DNA of 64,000 bases from Rosistilla ulvae (GCF_007741475.1 NZ_CP036261.1:4403798-4467797), one strand, 5' to 3'. Shown: positions 18,189-28,665, counted from the first letter of the stretch. A program made the numbers and translations. The notes: generated by a model from the sequence alone, not told the origin.

Positions 18189-18621
18189 CTAGTGATATGC
18201 GGATCTGTAGTCGCGGACTGATGGAAGTCCAGATCTTACAACTGGCCGATAGTTAGGCACCGTGAGCCGAATGACCTTGCCGAAGTGATATGGCAATTCC
18301 TCGAAGGAGGACGCAGGGATCGCAAACGAACCCAAACAGTTCCTTGAGTTGACGCGGGTTTTGAGTCCACCTCTCGCCGTCATGTGACGAGCCTAGCGTT
18401 CCTGCCTTTGCGACTGCCCATTGTGGTTCAGTAACTATCTTGCAGGTCGGTACTGTTGGAACTACGCGATACCGAGGGAACGGTTCACAAGCAGGGTTAT
18501 CAAAGCCCGATAGTTTGACCAGCTCTTCGGGAGAACCAAGTAGTGAAGGAATTAATGCTCCGTTTACCTTTACACCTTCCTGGAGATAGAATCTATCTGG
18601 ATTAAGACCGAAGATTGCCAT
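18189..18621 (-). pseudogene. Possible decayed gene upstream of the NACHT gene
   Basis: Two overlapping leftward frames look protein-like in succession: 18253-18621 opens with MAIFGLNPDRFYLQEGVKVN and LIPSLLGSPEELVKLSGFDN, and a second frame (to 18189) continues with NCLGSFAIPASSFEELPYHF and GKVIRLTVPNYRPV. A frame change near 18350-18400 would join them. Neither part matches a family I recognise. The remaining gap 17933-18742 contains nothing I can identify. It is divergent from the NACHT gene and could be a decayed companion or mobile-element remnant. Confidence 0.35.
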
Positions 18622-18742
18622 GCCTCTCAGTTATCTTTGGTCGAAAACAACACCCTCATCATGGGAACGTCACTTCAGCGATTCAACGCTGGCTGTATTC
18701 CCCAGACGATAGTGCGAACGAAAAATCACGGAGGATTAAGAC

Positions 18743-21700
18743 ATGGCGGATTGGGGAATCGAACGGCAATGGCTGGTAAAGCGTGGCGAAGACCGCTATA
18801 CCACATCAACCGAGCAATTGCTCGACCTGGGCGTCTGTTGCATCCTTGGTGCGGCAGGCCTCGGAAAGACACATGAACTCAACTCACTGGCGAAGAGCCT
18901 TCAAGAGTCCGGAGCTTGTGTCGTGCAGAGACGCCTCGTCGATTTAAGTATCGACTTGTCCGGCCCGAGTCTAAGAGATGGTCTGAAAGAACTTTCCGAA
19001 GAACTCCGCGGCAGTCCGTCAGATACCGTCCTCATGCTGGATGCGCTCGACGAAGCAATGATTCCGATCCGTCGAATCGACTTGATTGTCTCGGAATGGA
19101 TAAAACGTGACCTGAGCGACATCAGGCGGACTCTTTTGATCGCGTGTCGCTCCACTGTCTGGCCAGAAGAGATCCGTATTGCCCTGGCCGACGCATATCA
19201 GCAGGACGTGTCCGTAGCGATACTCCAGCCTTTGTCACGCGAACACCAGGAAGCGGCCATCGCTGCCGAGAGGCTTGGCGACAGCGACGCGTTTTTCCAA
19301 GCGGTTGCAGCGAACCGCGTGGAGACACTTGTCGCACAACCAATGACGCTTCGCCTGTTGATAGATGAGTTTCGAGATTCAGGAGCAATTGCTACTGATA
19401 GGTGTGAATTGTTCAGGCGGGCCGTCCACCGGTTGGTATGCGAACGTGAAGAGAGGCAAGAGACTGCGGATGGCAACCCGTACGCGCCGGCCAGAAGTCC
19501 AGCCGAATTGCTTGATGCTGCAGAAAAAATCGCCTGCCTTTTGTTGCTTTCCGACCATCGGGCCGTCTCTCTGGGCGATGATCATGTTAAAGCCTGTCTA
19601 AGCCATCATAACCTTGCCGATCTACCAACGAATGGAGCCCCGCTAGATTACGCTCTCCTGAGAGCGGTGTCACGATCAGGCCTATGTGAATCAGATGAGA
19701 CTAAGCCGTTCACGTTCAGTCATAGACTGATCGCCGAGTATCTCGCTGGACGTCGTCTCGCTAAGCTTCCATTGCACCAGTCTCGAGCCTTGCTTGCGAG
19801 TCCGACCGGATGGCAGGACGGGGTTGCCGGTCCACTTCGCGAGACGGCTGCTGTCGCATCAGGTTTAAATTTCGAAGTCGCCCGGTGGATTGCTGAAACG
19901 GACCCCGAAGTCATCGGGCTCTCCGAGGTCAGTAATGATGCGACACGGCGGACCGCGACTCTCGCCCTGTTGGACCTCTGTCGGCGGCACTGCATCACGG
20001 ACATGCAACTTTCTCGGGGGGGCATTAAGATCTCAGGGCTGCGTTTCGCTGCCGCCGAATCTGTGCTTCGACCAGTCTTGTTGGAACGGCAGTCGGGTTG
20101 CGAAGATGTGCTTGATTGTGCGATCAGAATGGTCCGAGAGTGGGAATTGTCTGATTTATATGCCGATCTTACTGATCTCGCCAATGATCAAGACGCTCCT
20201 ATTGAATCCCGCAAGGACGCAGCACACGCGATCTGTGCACTGGCTGGACCGGACCTTCGAGCTCAGATCATCCCACTCATTACGGATGCCCCAGACGTAT
20301 CGGACGAGGAACTGAAGGGAATCGCGTTACAGAGTAACTGGCCCGAGAACCTAAGTGGCGAAGAAGTCCTGGCAGCTCTCACACCTCGACAACGCAAGAG
20401 TTTTCATGGCAGTTACGCATCTTTTCTATGGCGGCTTGTGGAGGAAGGATTTGATGCTGCTGACTGTCGCCGGGAAGGTCTTGAATGGGCAGGGCAGCAA
20501 TTCGCGGATTTTGAGGACGACTATGATGCTCCATTTAAGATTGCTCAAAAGATCGTGCATTCGGCCCTTCATCGTCTTGATGATGAAGCCATTGCTGACC
20601 TCATCATAGAAATTCTGAAACGCTCTTCACAGGAATATCGGAAGTGTCCGTTACTGCCCATTGAGAATCACTCGCTAAGTTGTACCCCGTCCGACGCTGC
20701 GCTGGCGCCCTTAGAAGCGGAGCCAGAAATTAGGCGTCAGTTGATCGACCTGCTGCTTAGCCGCCATACCGATATGGCCGAACTCAGATGGCTGGTGCAC
20801 TCGATTCCTTGTTTCCCCCTTGCTGAGGACTTTGGTTGGTTGATCCAGCGTGCACTTGATGAATCTCTGGACGACGACGTACGCTTACGCTATGCCGAGT
20901 TTACTTCGTTCACGCCGTGGTTGGATAACGTCGACTGCCTTGAGATCTGGCTCACGAACCGACAGTCAGAGCCAGTCGCGACGGTTTTGAACCTCCCCCT
21001 GTATGTCGAACTGGGGTCAGAGGAGGCCGAACGCCAGAGACAACAGTACGAGCGCATCCACGGCCGCGGGGGCCGGGACGACGGATATACTTTGGACCCT
21101 CCTCCGGCTGACCGAGTCGTGCAGTCGCTTTCGGTAGCGGCAACTCAAAGCCCGCTGAGCTTCCGCGGAGTGTGTCGGAACCTGTCACTGGAAACACGCA
21201 GTCGCCACTACGGATGCGAGAGGTTTTTAACCGTCACTCCCGGCTGGAACGAAGCCACGTCCGACACTAGAGAAAAAGTCGTCGCTGCTGCAAAGGCCTA
21301 CCTGTTGTGTTCCGAAAACGACGATCCGGCGAGGATTCGAAAGGTCCCACTAAATGCAATTGATACAACGGCGATCGCGGCCTTCTGGCTCGTTCAGGAA
21401 ATGGATCCCGATTGGTTGGAGTCGCAGCCTGATGAATGGTGGTCACGATGGGCGTGGTTCATTTTGCGTGAACAGCACCTATATCTCTCTGGAGAGCCCA
21501 ACGAACCAAAGTACGAGCTGTTCCGTCGCCTTCATTCACATGTCAGTGGTTCGGTTCGCGAAGAGATTCGGCGGCTAGCCGTTGGTACATTCCGCAAGCA
21601 AATCGAATCAGCTCAATCACTGTTGAGCTCAGTTCTTCAGTTGTGTGCCCCGATCGAAGATCCGCTCCTTGATAGGATTCTATGTGACCGGATAAGGTCG

Positions 21701-22942
21701 CAAAACATCACGCGTTATTCGCTGCGCGACGTGGCTCAGTTTGTGCTGCGTCGCCGTCTGGACGACGCAGCCAGTGCCATTAGTGAGCGTGTTTCTAAAA
21801 CGTCTAACTGTGATGCGGACAAAGAGGAGTGTGAACTGGTCATTGCTCTATTTCTTGAGCGATGTGACACTCATTGGGGAGAAGTTTCAGGATTCCTTAA
21901 CAGGAATCCTGAAGCGGCTCAGGTACTACTCGCCGAATTCGCTAGTGGGTCCGGTCGCAGGTTTCGGGATGAAGAGTATGAGTTCTTGAATAATACAAGT
22001 CCCATCGTCATCGGCCACCTTGCCGAGTTTCTGTTCGATTACTATCCACCAGACAGCGATCCTCAGCACGACGGCGCTCACTATGTCTCACGTGACGACG
22101 AAGCTCGAACATTGAGGGACCGGTTGGTGAGCTGGCTGTCGGATCCTCAGGAAAACGAGGAACCGATCTATGCAAAGCAACGTGTTACGGCGCTCCGCCG
22201 ACTGGAAGTAAGATTTGGATCGCGTTTTCCCTGGCTACGACGACCACGTGCGCGCGCGGAGCGGGAATATCGTCTGCGACATCGTAAGGCAATTCCGGTT
22301 GAGACTGTGGCTGCAATCCTTGATTCACATGAGCGACGTTTGATCCGACACGATACAGACGCACTCGATGGTGTGGTCGCAGCAGTTCAATTACTCGAAC
22401 AGGAAGTCTGTGGTTCTGGTCAGTCGCTTCGTGAGCGTTATTGGAATACACCACACGGACAGGCACCAACCCCACGAGCCGAAGAATTTTACTCAGACGA
22501 GATGCGTCGGGTGATTCGCCAATACTTCGCACGCTACGGCGTCGTGGCTGACCGTGAAGTGCAGCTTCATCGGCGACAAGTGCCGGTTGCCGATGGTGGG
22601 GAGCCTGGATCAGAAGTCGACGTTCTAGTGTCCGCGCCGGGACGCGCAACCTCCACAGGTTCTGCGATCGTCGTCCCCGTGGAAGTGAAACGCTCCTGCA
22701 ATCCTGAGGCGAAAACGGGTATGAAGTCACAGCTTGTTGACAGGTACTTGGACCAGACAGGAACAGCGATAGGTATTTTCGTCGTGGTCTGGCTGGATGC
22801 AACTGGCCTGAATAAAAGTCACCGACCGATCTGGCCCTCGATCGATGTGGCACGGGCAGAACTGAATCGACAGGCCGACGAAATCCGTGGCACTGACGGG
22901 GTGGAAATTAGAGTAGTCGTGATTGACCTATCGCTGATGTAG
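18743..22942 (+). CDS. NACHT-like STAND ATPase with C-terminal PD-(D/E)XK nuclease
   Basis: 1399-aa protein, the largest gene here. The ATPase begins almost at the N-terminus: Walker A GAAGLGKT (residues 36-43), Walker B VLMLDALDEA (96-105) and an arginine-bearing LLIACRSTVWP, matching NACHT-type STAND NTPases. A long helical sensor-like region follows (about 250-1230). The last 130 residues look like a PD-(D/E)XK nuclease: REVQLHRRQ, SEVDVLV (Asp1293) and VPVEVKRS (Glu1314, Lys1316). STAND proteins oligomerise after sensing a trigger; a nuclease effector would then degrade DNA or RNA, as in bacterial antiviral NLR-like systems. Known antiviral STAND proteins usually carry the effector at the N-terminus, so C-terminal placement is unusual. 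A sampled stretch has lower GC at third codon positions than the RND gene. Start ATG 18743 has GGAG about 10 bp upstream. Confidence 0.85.
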   Translation: MADWGIERQWLVKRGEDRYTTSTEQLLDLGVCCILGAAGLGKTHELNSLAKSLQESGACVVQRRLVDLSIDLSGPSLRDGLKELSEELRGSPSDTVLMLDALDEAMIPIRRIDLIVSEWIKRDLSDIRRTLLIACRSTVWPEEIRIALADAYQQDVSVAILQPLSREHQEAAIAAERLGDSDAFFQAVAANRVETLVAQPMTLRLLIDEFRDSGAIATDRCELFRRAVHRLVCEREERQETADGNPYAPARSPAELLDAAEKIACLLLLSDHRAVSLGDDHVKACLSHHNLADLPTNGAPLDYALLRAVSRSGLCESDETKPFTFSHRLIAEYLAGRRLAKLPLHQSRALLASPTGWQDGVAGPLRETAAVASGLNFEVARWIAETDPEVIGLSEVSNDATRRTATLALLDLCRRHCITDMQLSRGGIKISGLRFAAAESVLRPVLLERQSGCEDVLDCAIRMVREWELSDLYADLTDLANDQDAPIESRKDAAHAICALAGPDLRAQIIPLITDAPDVSDEELKGIALQSNWPENLSGEEVLAALTPRQRKSFHGSYASFLWRLVEEGFDAADCRREGLEWAGQQFADFEDDYDAPFKIAQKIVHSALHRLDDEAIADLIIEILKRSSQEYRKCPLLPIENHSLSCTPSDAALAPLEAEPEIRRQLIDLLLSRHTDMAELRWLVHSIPCFPLAEDFGWLIQRALDESLDDDVRLRYAEFTSFTPWLDNVDCLEIWLTNRQSEPVATVLNLPLYVELGSEEAERQRQQYERIHGRGGRDDGYTLDPPPADRVVQSLSVAATQSPLSFRGVCRNLSLETRSRHYGCERFLTVTPGWNEATSDTREKVVAAAKAYLLCSENDDPARIRKVPLNAIDTTAIAAFWLVQEMDPDWLESQPDEWWSRWAWFILREQHLYLSGEPNEPKYELFRRLHSHVSGSVREEIRRLAVGTFRKQIESAQSLLSSVLQLCAPIEDPLLDRILCDRIRSQNITRYSLRDVAQFVLRRRLDDAASAISERVSKTSNCDADKEECELVIALFLERCDTHWGEVSGFLNRNPEAAQVLLAEFASGSGRRFRDEEYEFLNNTSPIVIGHLAEFLFDYYPPDSDPQHDGAHYVSRDDEARTLRDRLVSWLSDPQENEEPIYAKQRVTALRRLEVRFGSRFPWLRRPRARAEREYRLRHRKAIPVETVAAILDSHERRLIRHDTDALDGVVAAVQLLEQEVCGSGQSLRERYWNTPHGQAPTPRAEEFYSDEMRRVIRQYFARYGVVADREVQLHRRQVPVADGGEPGSEVDVLVSAPGRATSTGSAIVVPVEVKRSCNPEAKTGMKSQLVDRYLDQTGTAIGIFVVVWLDATGLNKSHRPIWPSIDVARAELNRQADEIRGTDGVEIRVVVIDLSLM

Positions 22943-23651
22943 TACGGCGGTGAGCTACCCAGACGCTACATTGGAATTTGATGGCAACACGAGCAAACGG
23001 GACGGGAGATAGGCTTCTGCCCTGCTTCGGGCGAAAATAGGGGATGGGTAGTGCTGTCGCGTTGGCATTTTTCAATGGTGGGCTTATAAGTTTCGGGGCC
23101 CGGGCGATTAATCGCTTTTGAGCGATAGCTGCAGACTTGCGCCGGATGATCCTTCGCCCAAACCTTTGGGAGAAGCTGACGGAGGTCTGCTTGCATCCCC
23201 GTGTCAATAATCGCTAGTACACTAGTGAGCATTCTTCGCAGGCAGACCTCGTCAACTTGGGCCGCTGTGCGATTGTTGTGTTTCTGGTCAACGTGATGAC
23301 GATGCCTTCGATCCTGCAGCTCGACAGGCAAAGAACTTTGGCTGCGAGGCTCGACGATTCCCTGTGCGATTCTTTTTCCAGAGCTTGAAGGTTCGTTCCG
23401 AGGGGATCTACGCTCCGCTTGAATGAAAGCCTTTATGCTGATGGAACTGGCCAGATAGCGAGCGAAACGCTCACCCCAAACTTGCCAGCGGGATACCGGC
23501 GATTTTGACCTGCGGGGTTCGAGAACCAAGCAGACTACAGCTACCAAAATGAAGAATTCATCCCCTCGCCGATTGCTTTCGGGCATTCAGCCGATGGTGC
23601 GATTCGCCGGCCCGGTTGGTTTGTTTGCGTTTCATGCCGGCGTTGGCGTAG
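22943..23651. other. Intergenic region, gene content doubtful
   Basis: 709 bp between the NACHT gene and the convergent LamG gene. The longest open frame is leftward (22966-23586, 206 codons); its product is rich in Arg, Ser and Gln, has no domain I know, and lacks the codon pattern of neighbours, so I do not call it. There is no obvious hairpin directly after the NACHT stop. It may be decayed DNA brought in with the NACHT gene. Confidence 0.4.
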
Positions 23652-24959
23652 CTATCGAGCGTGACTTAGTGCAGCCAGGGTTTGCAATTCCTTTTCGGAG
23701 AGTGCTCGGTCGAAGACGGCGACGCCGCCGATCCAGCCGGTGAAGCCGACGGTGCGGGCGCTGTGGATGACGCGGCCGATGGTGAACGGGCCGCCGCTTT
23801 GGTCGTCCTTCGGGGTATAGATCCCGTGCGGATACCACCACGGATTCAGCCGCAATGCAACGAGCTCGCGAGCGACTTCTTTGCCGTCTTGCAAAGTGAC
23901 TTCGATCTTCGTGAAGCGATGCTCACGCAGCTCGACCCGTTGGCCATCGGACTCGCGAATGACCTTCACACTCAACGGCTCTCCTTCGGGCGGATTGTAA
24001 TATTGGTCTTTGGGAAAGCTTGGATCTTCGCCAGCTTGTTTGCCCGGCAGCTTGGCGAAATGCCCCTGCATGTACGCCTTGTACGCATAAGAGATCAGCC
24101 CGTCCTTTTTCGGGTTCTCCAGCCAGCGATCCCCCGAGACGCCGTTGAGCCAGCCGGTCAGTTCGTCTTTGTCGTCGTCAAACGTCATCGCAAAACACTG
24201 CCACGATGCGTCGAGCTTCTCGGCTGGGGAATCCGCGGGGACGGCTGGCGATTGGCCAGCGGAGTTGCATTTGTGAAGGGCGTATTTGTTTTGGAATGAA
24301 CTTGCGCCGTTCTCCGACACATGCCCACAAGCGCTCCCCTGTTTATTCAATCCGGCGAAGAGCGCGTATTGCCGCTGCCCACGTTCCACCTTGGCGATGC
24401 TGTCCGTCGATTTCTGTTTTAGGTCGGTTCCCTCGTGCCAGATCCCTGCTAACGCGTGATTGCCACTTTCACGAATCGCCCAGACGACGACCGAGACCGA
24501 TTTGCCGGCCCCTTTGATATCCAACGGTGTGTCGTGCAGCCGCGAGCGTGGGATGTAAAGGAAGGGGCGGAAATCGGGATCGGTTTCTTTGACGATCCGA
24601 ATCGCGTTGCCGAAGGGACCGCGGCCAAGCAGTGGGAAATCGGCGTACGTCGCCTCACGCCCCGTCCCCCAATAGTCGTTTACGTAGTTGGCAGCGTCGA
24701 GCGGATAATCGGTCGGGGAACCTGTCGGTACATGCGCCGTGAACCGTCGCTCGCCATCGGGCTCGCGCTGAACAAAATCCCAAAACGCGACGAGGCCCGG
24801 TGTGTCGACAACAGCGGAGCGACTTGTATTTACGTCGTCCGCCACACTGAATCCGGGACAGATCCATGCCGCGAACATTGCGATGAACAGCTGCCGGTTG
24901 ATCCGCTGAATTTTGGTGATGCCCAAATTTCTAGATGCCTTATGTTTCAATGATTTCAA
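23652..24959 (-). CDS. Secreted LamG/concanavalin-like domain protein
   Basis: 435-aa exported protein. A basic N-terminus and hydrophobic LFIAMFAAWICPGFSVADD form a signal peptide. The body is one large LamG-type jelly roll: LVAFWDFVQREPDG at the start, KSVSVVVWAIRE, ASWQCFAMTFDDDKDELTGW in the middle, and the closing GWIGGVAVFDRALSEKELQT typical of the fold. Such domains bind carbohydrates or serve as adhesion modules; no catalytic domain is attached. It lies downstream of the PVC-type cytochrome on the same strand, 129 bp away, and the two may be cotranscribed. Function in the cell is unknown. Confidence 0.8.
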   Translation of the reverse strand: MKSLKHKASRNLGITKIQRINRQLFIAMFAAWICPGFSVADDVNTSRSAVVDTPGLVAFWDFVQREPDGERRFTAHVPTGSPTDYPLDAANYVNDYWGTGREATYADFPLLGRGPFGNAIRIVKETDPDFRPFLYIPRSRLHDTPLDIKGAGKSVSVVVWAIRESGNHALAGIWHEGTDLKQKSTDSIAKVERGQRQYALFAGLNKQGSACGHVSENGASSFQNKYALHKCNSAGQSPAVPADSPAEKLDASWQCFAMTFDDDKDELTGWLNGVSGDRWLENPKKDGLISYAYKAYMQGHFAKLPGKQAGEDPSFPKDQYYNPPEGEPLSVKVIRESDGQRVELREHRFTKIEVTLQDGKEVARELVALRLNPWWYPHGIYTPKDDQSGGPFTIGRVIHSARTVGFTGWIGGVAVFDRALSEKELQTLAALSHAR

Positions 24960-25088
24960 GCTACAGGAACCGCACGCGCGGCGTGGCTGATTTGTTTCGA
25001 ACGCGGCTGCTAATACAGACGCTCGTTCCGTCGATCTATCAACGATACCGCCCGGGATGGAAGGATGTTGAACAGCCTTCGCGGCGAT

Positions 25089-28000
25089 CTACTTCAGTGA
25101 TTTGAGAAACGCGACGAGATCGCGGACTTCCAGTGGCGATAGCGCTTCGGTCATGTCGGGCATCAGGGAGACCTTTTGGTCGATGATCTCTTCGATCTCA
25201 TCGGTTACGATTTTGATCTCTTTCCCGCTGCTATCGATGACGATTGTCTCGTCGTCGTTTTCGCTTTTGATGCTCCCTTTCACTGCCTGTCCAGAAAGAA
25301 GCAGAACGACCTGCGTGAAATACTTCGGTTCGATCTCCGCGCTCGGGGCGACGACAGCTCGCAGCAGATGGTTCACATCGCGTTGTTTTCCGATCTTCGT
25401 CAACTCGGGGCCGATGTTACTGCCACGTTTGCCAATGCGATGACAGCGACTGCATTGAGCTCGCAGGTTCGTCTGGAAGATCTGTTTCCCACGCTCCGCG
25501 TCGCCCCCCTGCCCCGAAAACGCAAACTTCACCTGGTCCGCCGTATCACCCAGCTTCAGCGCTGCGGCGCGTTCGGTTTGTCGTTGAGTCAGCTTGGGCA
25601 AGATCGAACGCAACGGTGCTGCATCATCGCCGCGCGATTGAACCGCTTGGTAGACGTCCAGCGACAAGTCTTCGGGCAGCGAGTCGTCCAACAATTGCGA
25701 CGCCATCCGCTGCAAGACCACATCGGCATCGCGGTTAGCAATTTGTCCGAGTCCCGCAATACAAGCTTGCTTCACGGCGATCACGTCGGTCTGCTGCAAC
25801 TTGTGTTCTAAGACCGCCAATGCGTCGGCTGGGTAACGATCGACAAGCCTCTGGATCGCGTAGATACTGAGCGCGGTATCGGATGAATCGACGTTGGATA
25901 TCAACAGTTCCTTTGCCGATTCATGATCCATCTGCACAATCGAGTCGAGGGCCTGGATCCTTAGTTCCGTCAACGCTTCCTTGTTTTCAAGCAATCCGAT
26001 CAACGCCGCTGGAGCGATTACGACGTTCAGCATTCTCGCTGCCCGTACCGCAGCCACCACAATGCTGGGTTCTCCCGCGGAAGCCAGTTGCCCCAGCACG
26101 ACGGCCGTTGGATCGCCATCAAAACTACGAGGGGCCACGGGCAGATCTCGACGAATTCCTTCGACTCGATCGAGAACCGGCGGCGCCAGCCACTGACTCA
26201 GCGCGTCGCACGCTTCGACTCGCAAATCGACAGGATGCTTCGTATTCGATGCGTAGTTGAGCAAGCGGGCGGCGGCATCCGCCGTACCCAAACGAAAGTT
26301 TGCGTTGATCGCGCGTCGCACAAACGGTTCGCCACGTTTTGCAGAGCCATCGAGGGCTGCTGCAAGTTCGGGCAAGGCGTCGGGGATCGACAAGTCGTCG
26401 TGGATCCCGCGGGCCGCCTCGGTGGCAACCCATTCGGACGTGTCCGGCAAAAATTTCGCGACCAACGGGCTTCCTTGGCGGCGCAAGGCAAGCACGCAGA
26501 CAAGCCTTGTCATTTCGGATGGGTTGTCAGCTTGAGCCTCCAATTGGGAGTCGCTGGCCGAAGCAGCTAAAGCGGACACGATCGAATGCCTCAGGTAATG
26601 CTGGTCGGCGTTCAGCAGTTCGCTTTGCTTCAACAGCGGCCCAACCGCGGCGGGACTCGGCTGGCGTGCGAGTGCGAGTCCCGCGTTGACGCGGACGTGC
26701 AAATCCTCATCGTCCAACAATTTGATCAGCCCTGGAATTGTGCCGGCGTCAGCGTTTGCTTGGGGAATCTCGCCGATCGTCTTGGCCGCTTGAGCACGAA
26801 CCGCTGGATCATGATCGCCGAAGCTACCTACCAACGCCGGGATCACTGCCAAATCGCCGGATCGTGCCAGTTGTCCCAAGCCCCATACACAATGGAGCTT
26901 CGCCAACGTGTCGACCGATTGGGATCTCAAGTGACTCTGCAGTCGCTCGGCCTGCTTCTTTTTCACGAGTGCAAACTGAGCGCCCATGCGGACACGCATA
27001 TCCGCATGACTCAACAATGCGATCAAATCATCGAGTTCCCGTGCATCGAATCCAGCGGCAAGCAACTTCTGCACTTCGAAGCGAACCGCGAGGTCGGCAC
27101 CAGGCACATCGATGCGAATAACCGACCCTTTTTCGTCCAACGGATAACCGCCATCCCAGTCGGCACCATAGAGTGCTCCGTCGGGACCAAATGCCAGTCC
27201 CACGATCGCGTCGCCGGACTTTATTTTGTGATCATCGACCATGCGGAAACTGTCACCCGCGGCCTCGACACGAAACGCGTACTGATGCCCAGCTGGCGCG
27301 TTGGTCGCAAAGAAGTAGTTGTAATAGGCGGGGCTGAGCGCGGTGCCGGGATTAAATTTGAAACCCGCCGGACCGTCGATGTAATGACTGAGCGGAGGAA
27401 TGATGTAGGCCGGGTGTTGGTCTTCGGCGAGCTGCCAAAGTTTCTCATCGGTCCAAGGGTTGTAATCGCTGCCGCGATACTGGTAGTGGCAACGCCACCC
27501 CGCATCCATCCCATCGACGATCGCTACAAAACGTTCGCGTTCGCCGGGTTGATCGGCATCGTTGTCGATACCGAAGATGTTTCCGTATTGGTCGAAGGCA
27601 AACTCTTGCACGTTCCGCAAGCCATGGGCGAAGACTTCAAAATCGCTGCCGTCGGGATTGCACCGCATCACGCCGCCTTGGTTGGGGTAGGCGATGTTCT
27701 TTCCTTCTTTTGTCGTGACGTTGATCCCTTTATCTCCGATCGACCAATACACCTTGCCATCGGGGCCAAGCGTCAAACCATGCATGTCGTGACCGGCGTA
27801 GGCGATGTGCAGCCCAAAACCGGTCGCCATGATTTCCCGTGAATCGGCGATCCCGTCGCCATCGGCGTCTCCCAACTTCCAGACGTCCGGTGCGATCGTC
27901 GCCCAGACATCGCCATCGAGCGCCATGACTCCCGCGGCGATCCCCGTCACTTCGGTGTTGAACCCTTCGGCAAACGTCGTCATCTCATCCGCGGTTCCGT

Positions 28001-28445
28001 CGCCGTCGGAGTCGACGAGTCGCAAGATGCGTTCGCTGATCACCGTCAAGTCGCGCCAGTCGTGATGTCCGTCTTTGTTCAGATCACCAACATGTTTGCT
28101 CTGCTGTTTGTCGTCGCCACCGATGGCAAGTTGGGAATGGTAGAACTGCCGCTTGTCCTCGACACTTCGGAATCCCACGTCATTGGGAATCCAATCGCGA
28201 TTGGCGCGGATGTCCAAATCCTGCGATTTTCGACGACGCGTCTGCGTGACAAAAACACGCCCCTGATCGTCGACACTGATCGCAACCGGATCGGGGACAT
28301 TGATCGTCCCACTCCATTTCTGATACTCCAAAGCTGGACGTTTCTGCGTGTCATCTGCGTCTTGGGCGATCAGCGACGATGACAGGAACAGCGAGACGCA
28401 GGTGGCGATGATCCAAGCGGGGGATCGTTGATTCATGACGTTCAT
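25089..28445 (-). CDS. PVC-type membrane-bound dehydrogenase with HEAT repeats and cytochrome c
   Basis: 1118-aa exported protein typical of Planctomycetes and Verrucomicrobia. Order: signal peptide (IIATCVSLFLSSSLIAQDAD); a beta-propeller dehydrogenase-like domain (about residues 40-440, with HDMHGLTLGPDGKVYWSIGD and IVGLAFGPDGALYGADWDGG); a block of HEAT-like repeats (about 455-940, for example HDPAVRAQAAKTIGEI and LHVRVNAGLALA); and a C-terminal heme domain with CSRCHRIGKRGSNIGPELT, where CxxCH binds heme c covalently. The C-terminal MPDMTEALSPLEVRDLVAFL supplies the distal Met region. It likely oxidises a sugar or alcohol in the periplasm and passes electrons through the heme; substrate unknown. 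It is much larger than ordinary PQQ-like dehydrogenases but normal for this family. Confidence 0.9.
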   Translation of the reverse strand: MNVMNQRSPAWIIATCVSLFLSSSLIAQDADDTQKRPALEYQKWSGTINVPDPVAISVDDQGRVFVTQTRRRKSQDLDIRANRDWIPNDVGFRSVEDKRQFYHSQLAIGGDDKQQSKHVGDLNKDGHHDWRDLTVISERILRLVDSDGDGTADEMTTFAEGFNTEVTGIAAGVMALDGDVWATIAPDVWKLGDADGDGIADSREIMATGFGLHIAYAGHDMHGLTLGPDGKVYWSIGDKGINVTTKEGKNIAYPNQGGVMRCNPDGSDFEVFAHGLRNVQEFAFDQYGNIFGIDNDADQPGERERFVAIVDGMDAGWRCHYQYRGSDYNPWTDEKLWQLAEDQHPAYIIPPLSHYIDGPAGFKFNPGTALSPAYYNYFFATNAPAGHQYAFRVEAAGDSFRMVDDHKIKSGDAIVGLAFGPDGALYGADWDGGYPLDEKGSVIRIDVPGADLAVRFEVQKLLAAGFDARELDDLIALLSHADMRVRMGAQFALVKKKQAERLQSHLRSQSVDTLAKLHCVWGLGQLARSGDLAVIPALVGSFGDHDPAVRAQAAKTIGEIPQANADAGTIPGLIKLLDDEDLHVRVNAGLALARQPSPAAVGPLLKQSELLNADQHYLRHSIVSALAASASDSQLEAQADNPSEMTRLVCVLALRRQGSPLVAKFLPDTSEWVATEAARGIHDDLSIPDALPELAAALDGSAKRGEPFVRRAINANFRLGTADAAARLLNYASNTKHPVDLRVEACDALSQWLAPPVLDRVEGIRRDLPVAPRSFDGDPTAVVLGQLASAGEPSIVVAAVRAARMLNVVIAPAALIGLLENKEALTELRIQALDSIVQMDHESAKELLISNVDSSDTALSIYAIQRLVDRYPADALAVLEHKLQQTDVIAVKQACIAGLGQIANRDADVVLQRMASQLLDDSLPEDLSLDVYQAVQSRGDDAAPLRSILPKLTQRQTERAAALKLGDTADQVKFAFSGQGGDAERGKQIFQTNLRAQCSRCHRIGKRGSNIGPELTKIGKQRDVNHLLRAVVAPSAEIEPKYFTQVVLLLSGQAVKGSIKSENDDETIVIDSSGKEIKIVTDEIEEIIDQKVSLMPDMTEALSPLEVRDLVAFLKSLK

Positions 28446-28665
28446 TCAGCTCGTGGAGATAACCTCGGCGGTCGGCCGAAGCGTGTGTGTTTTAGGCCGG
28501 GTGAGCGGCAAAAAAAGGATGGCTAGTCTAACTACCCACTCCGCTATCTGCAAGGAAAACAGCGGTTCACGCGTCCTGCGGTTCCTCGATCTGTGGTTGC
28601 CGGGTAGGCTGGCGTTTCTCGTTGATTATAAGTCCGGAGCCGTTTGCTTTCCCAATCGAGACGTT

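Noticed and set aside
22966-23586. 206-codon leftward frame after the NACHT gene
   Set aside because: The product is rich in Arg, Ser and Gln, with no recognised domain or credible start, and the composition looks like translated non-coding DNA.
26586-27842. 418-codon rightward frame opposite the PVC cytochrome
   Set aside because: It is the antisense shadow of a gene with clear heme and propeller motifs.
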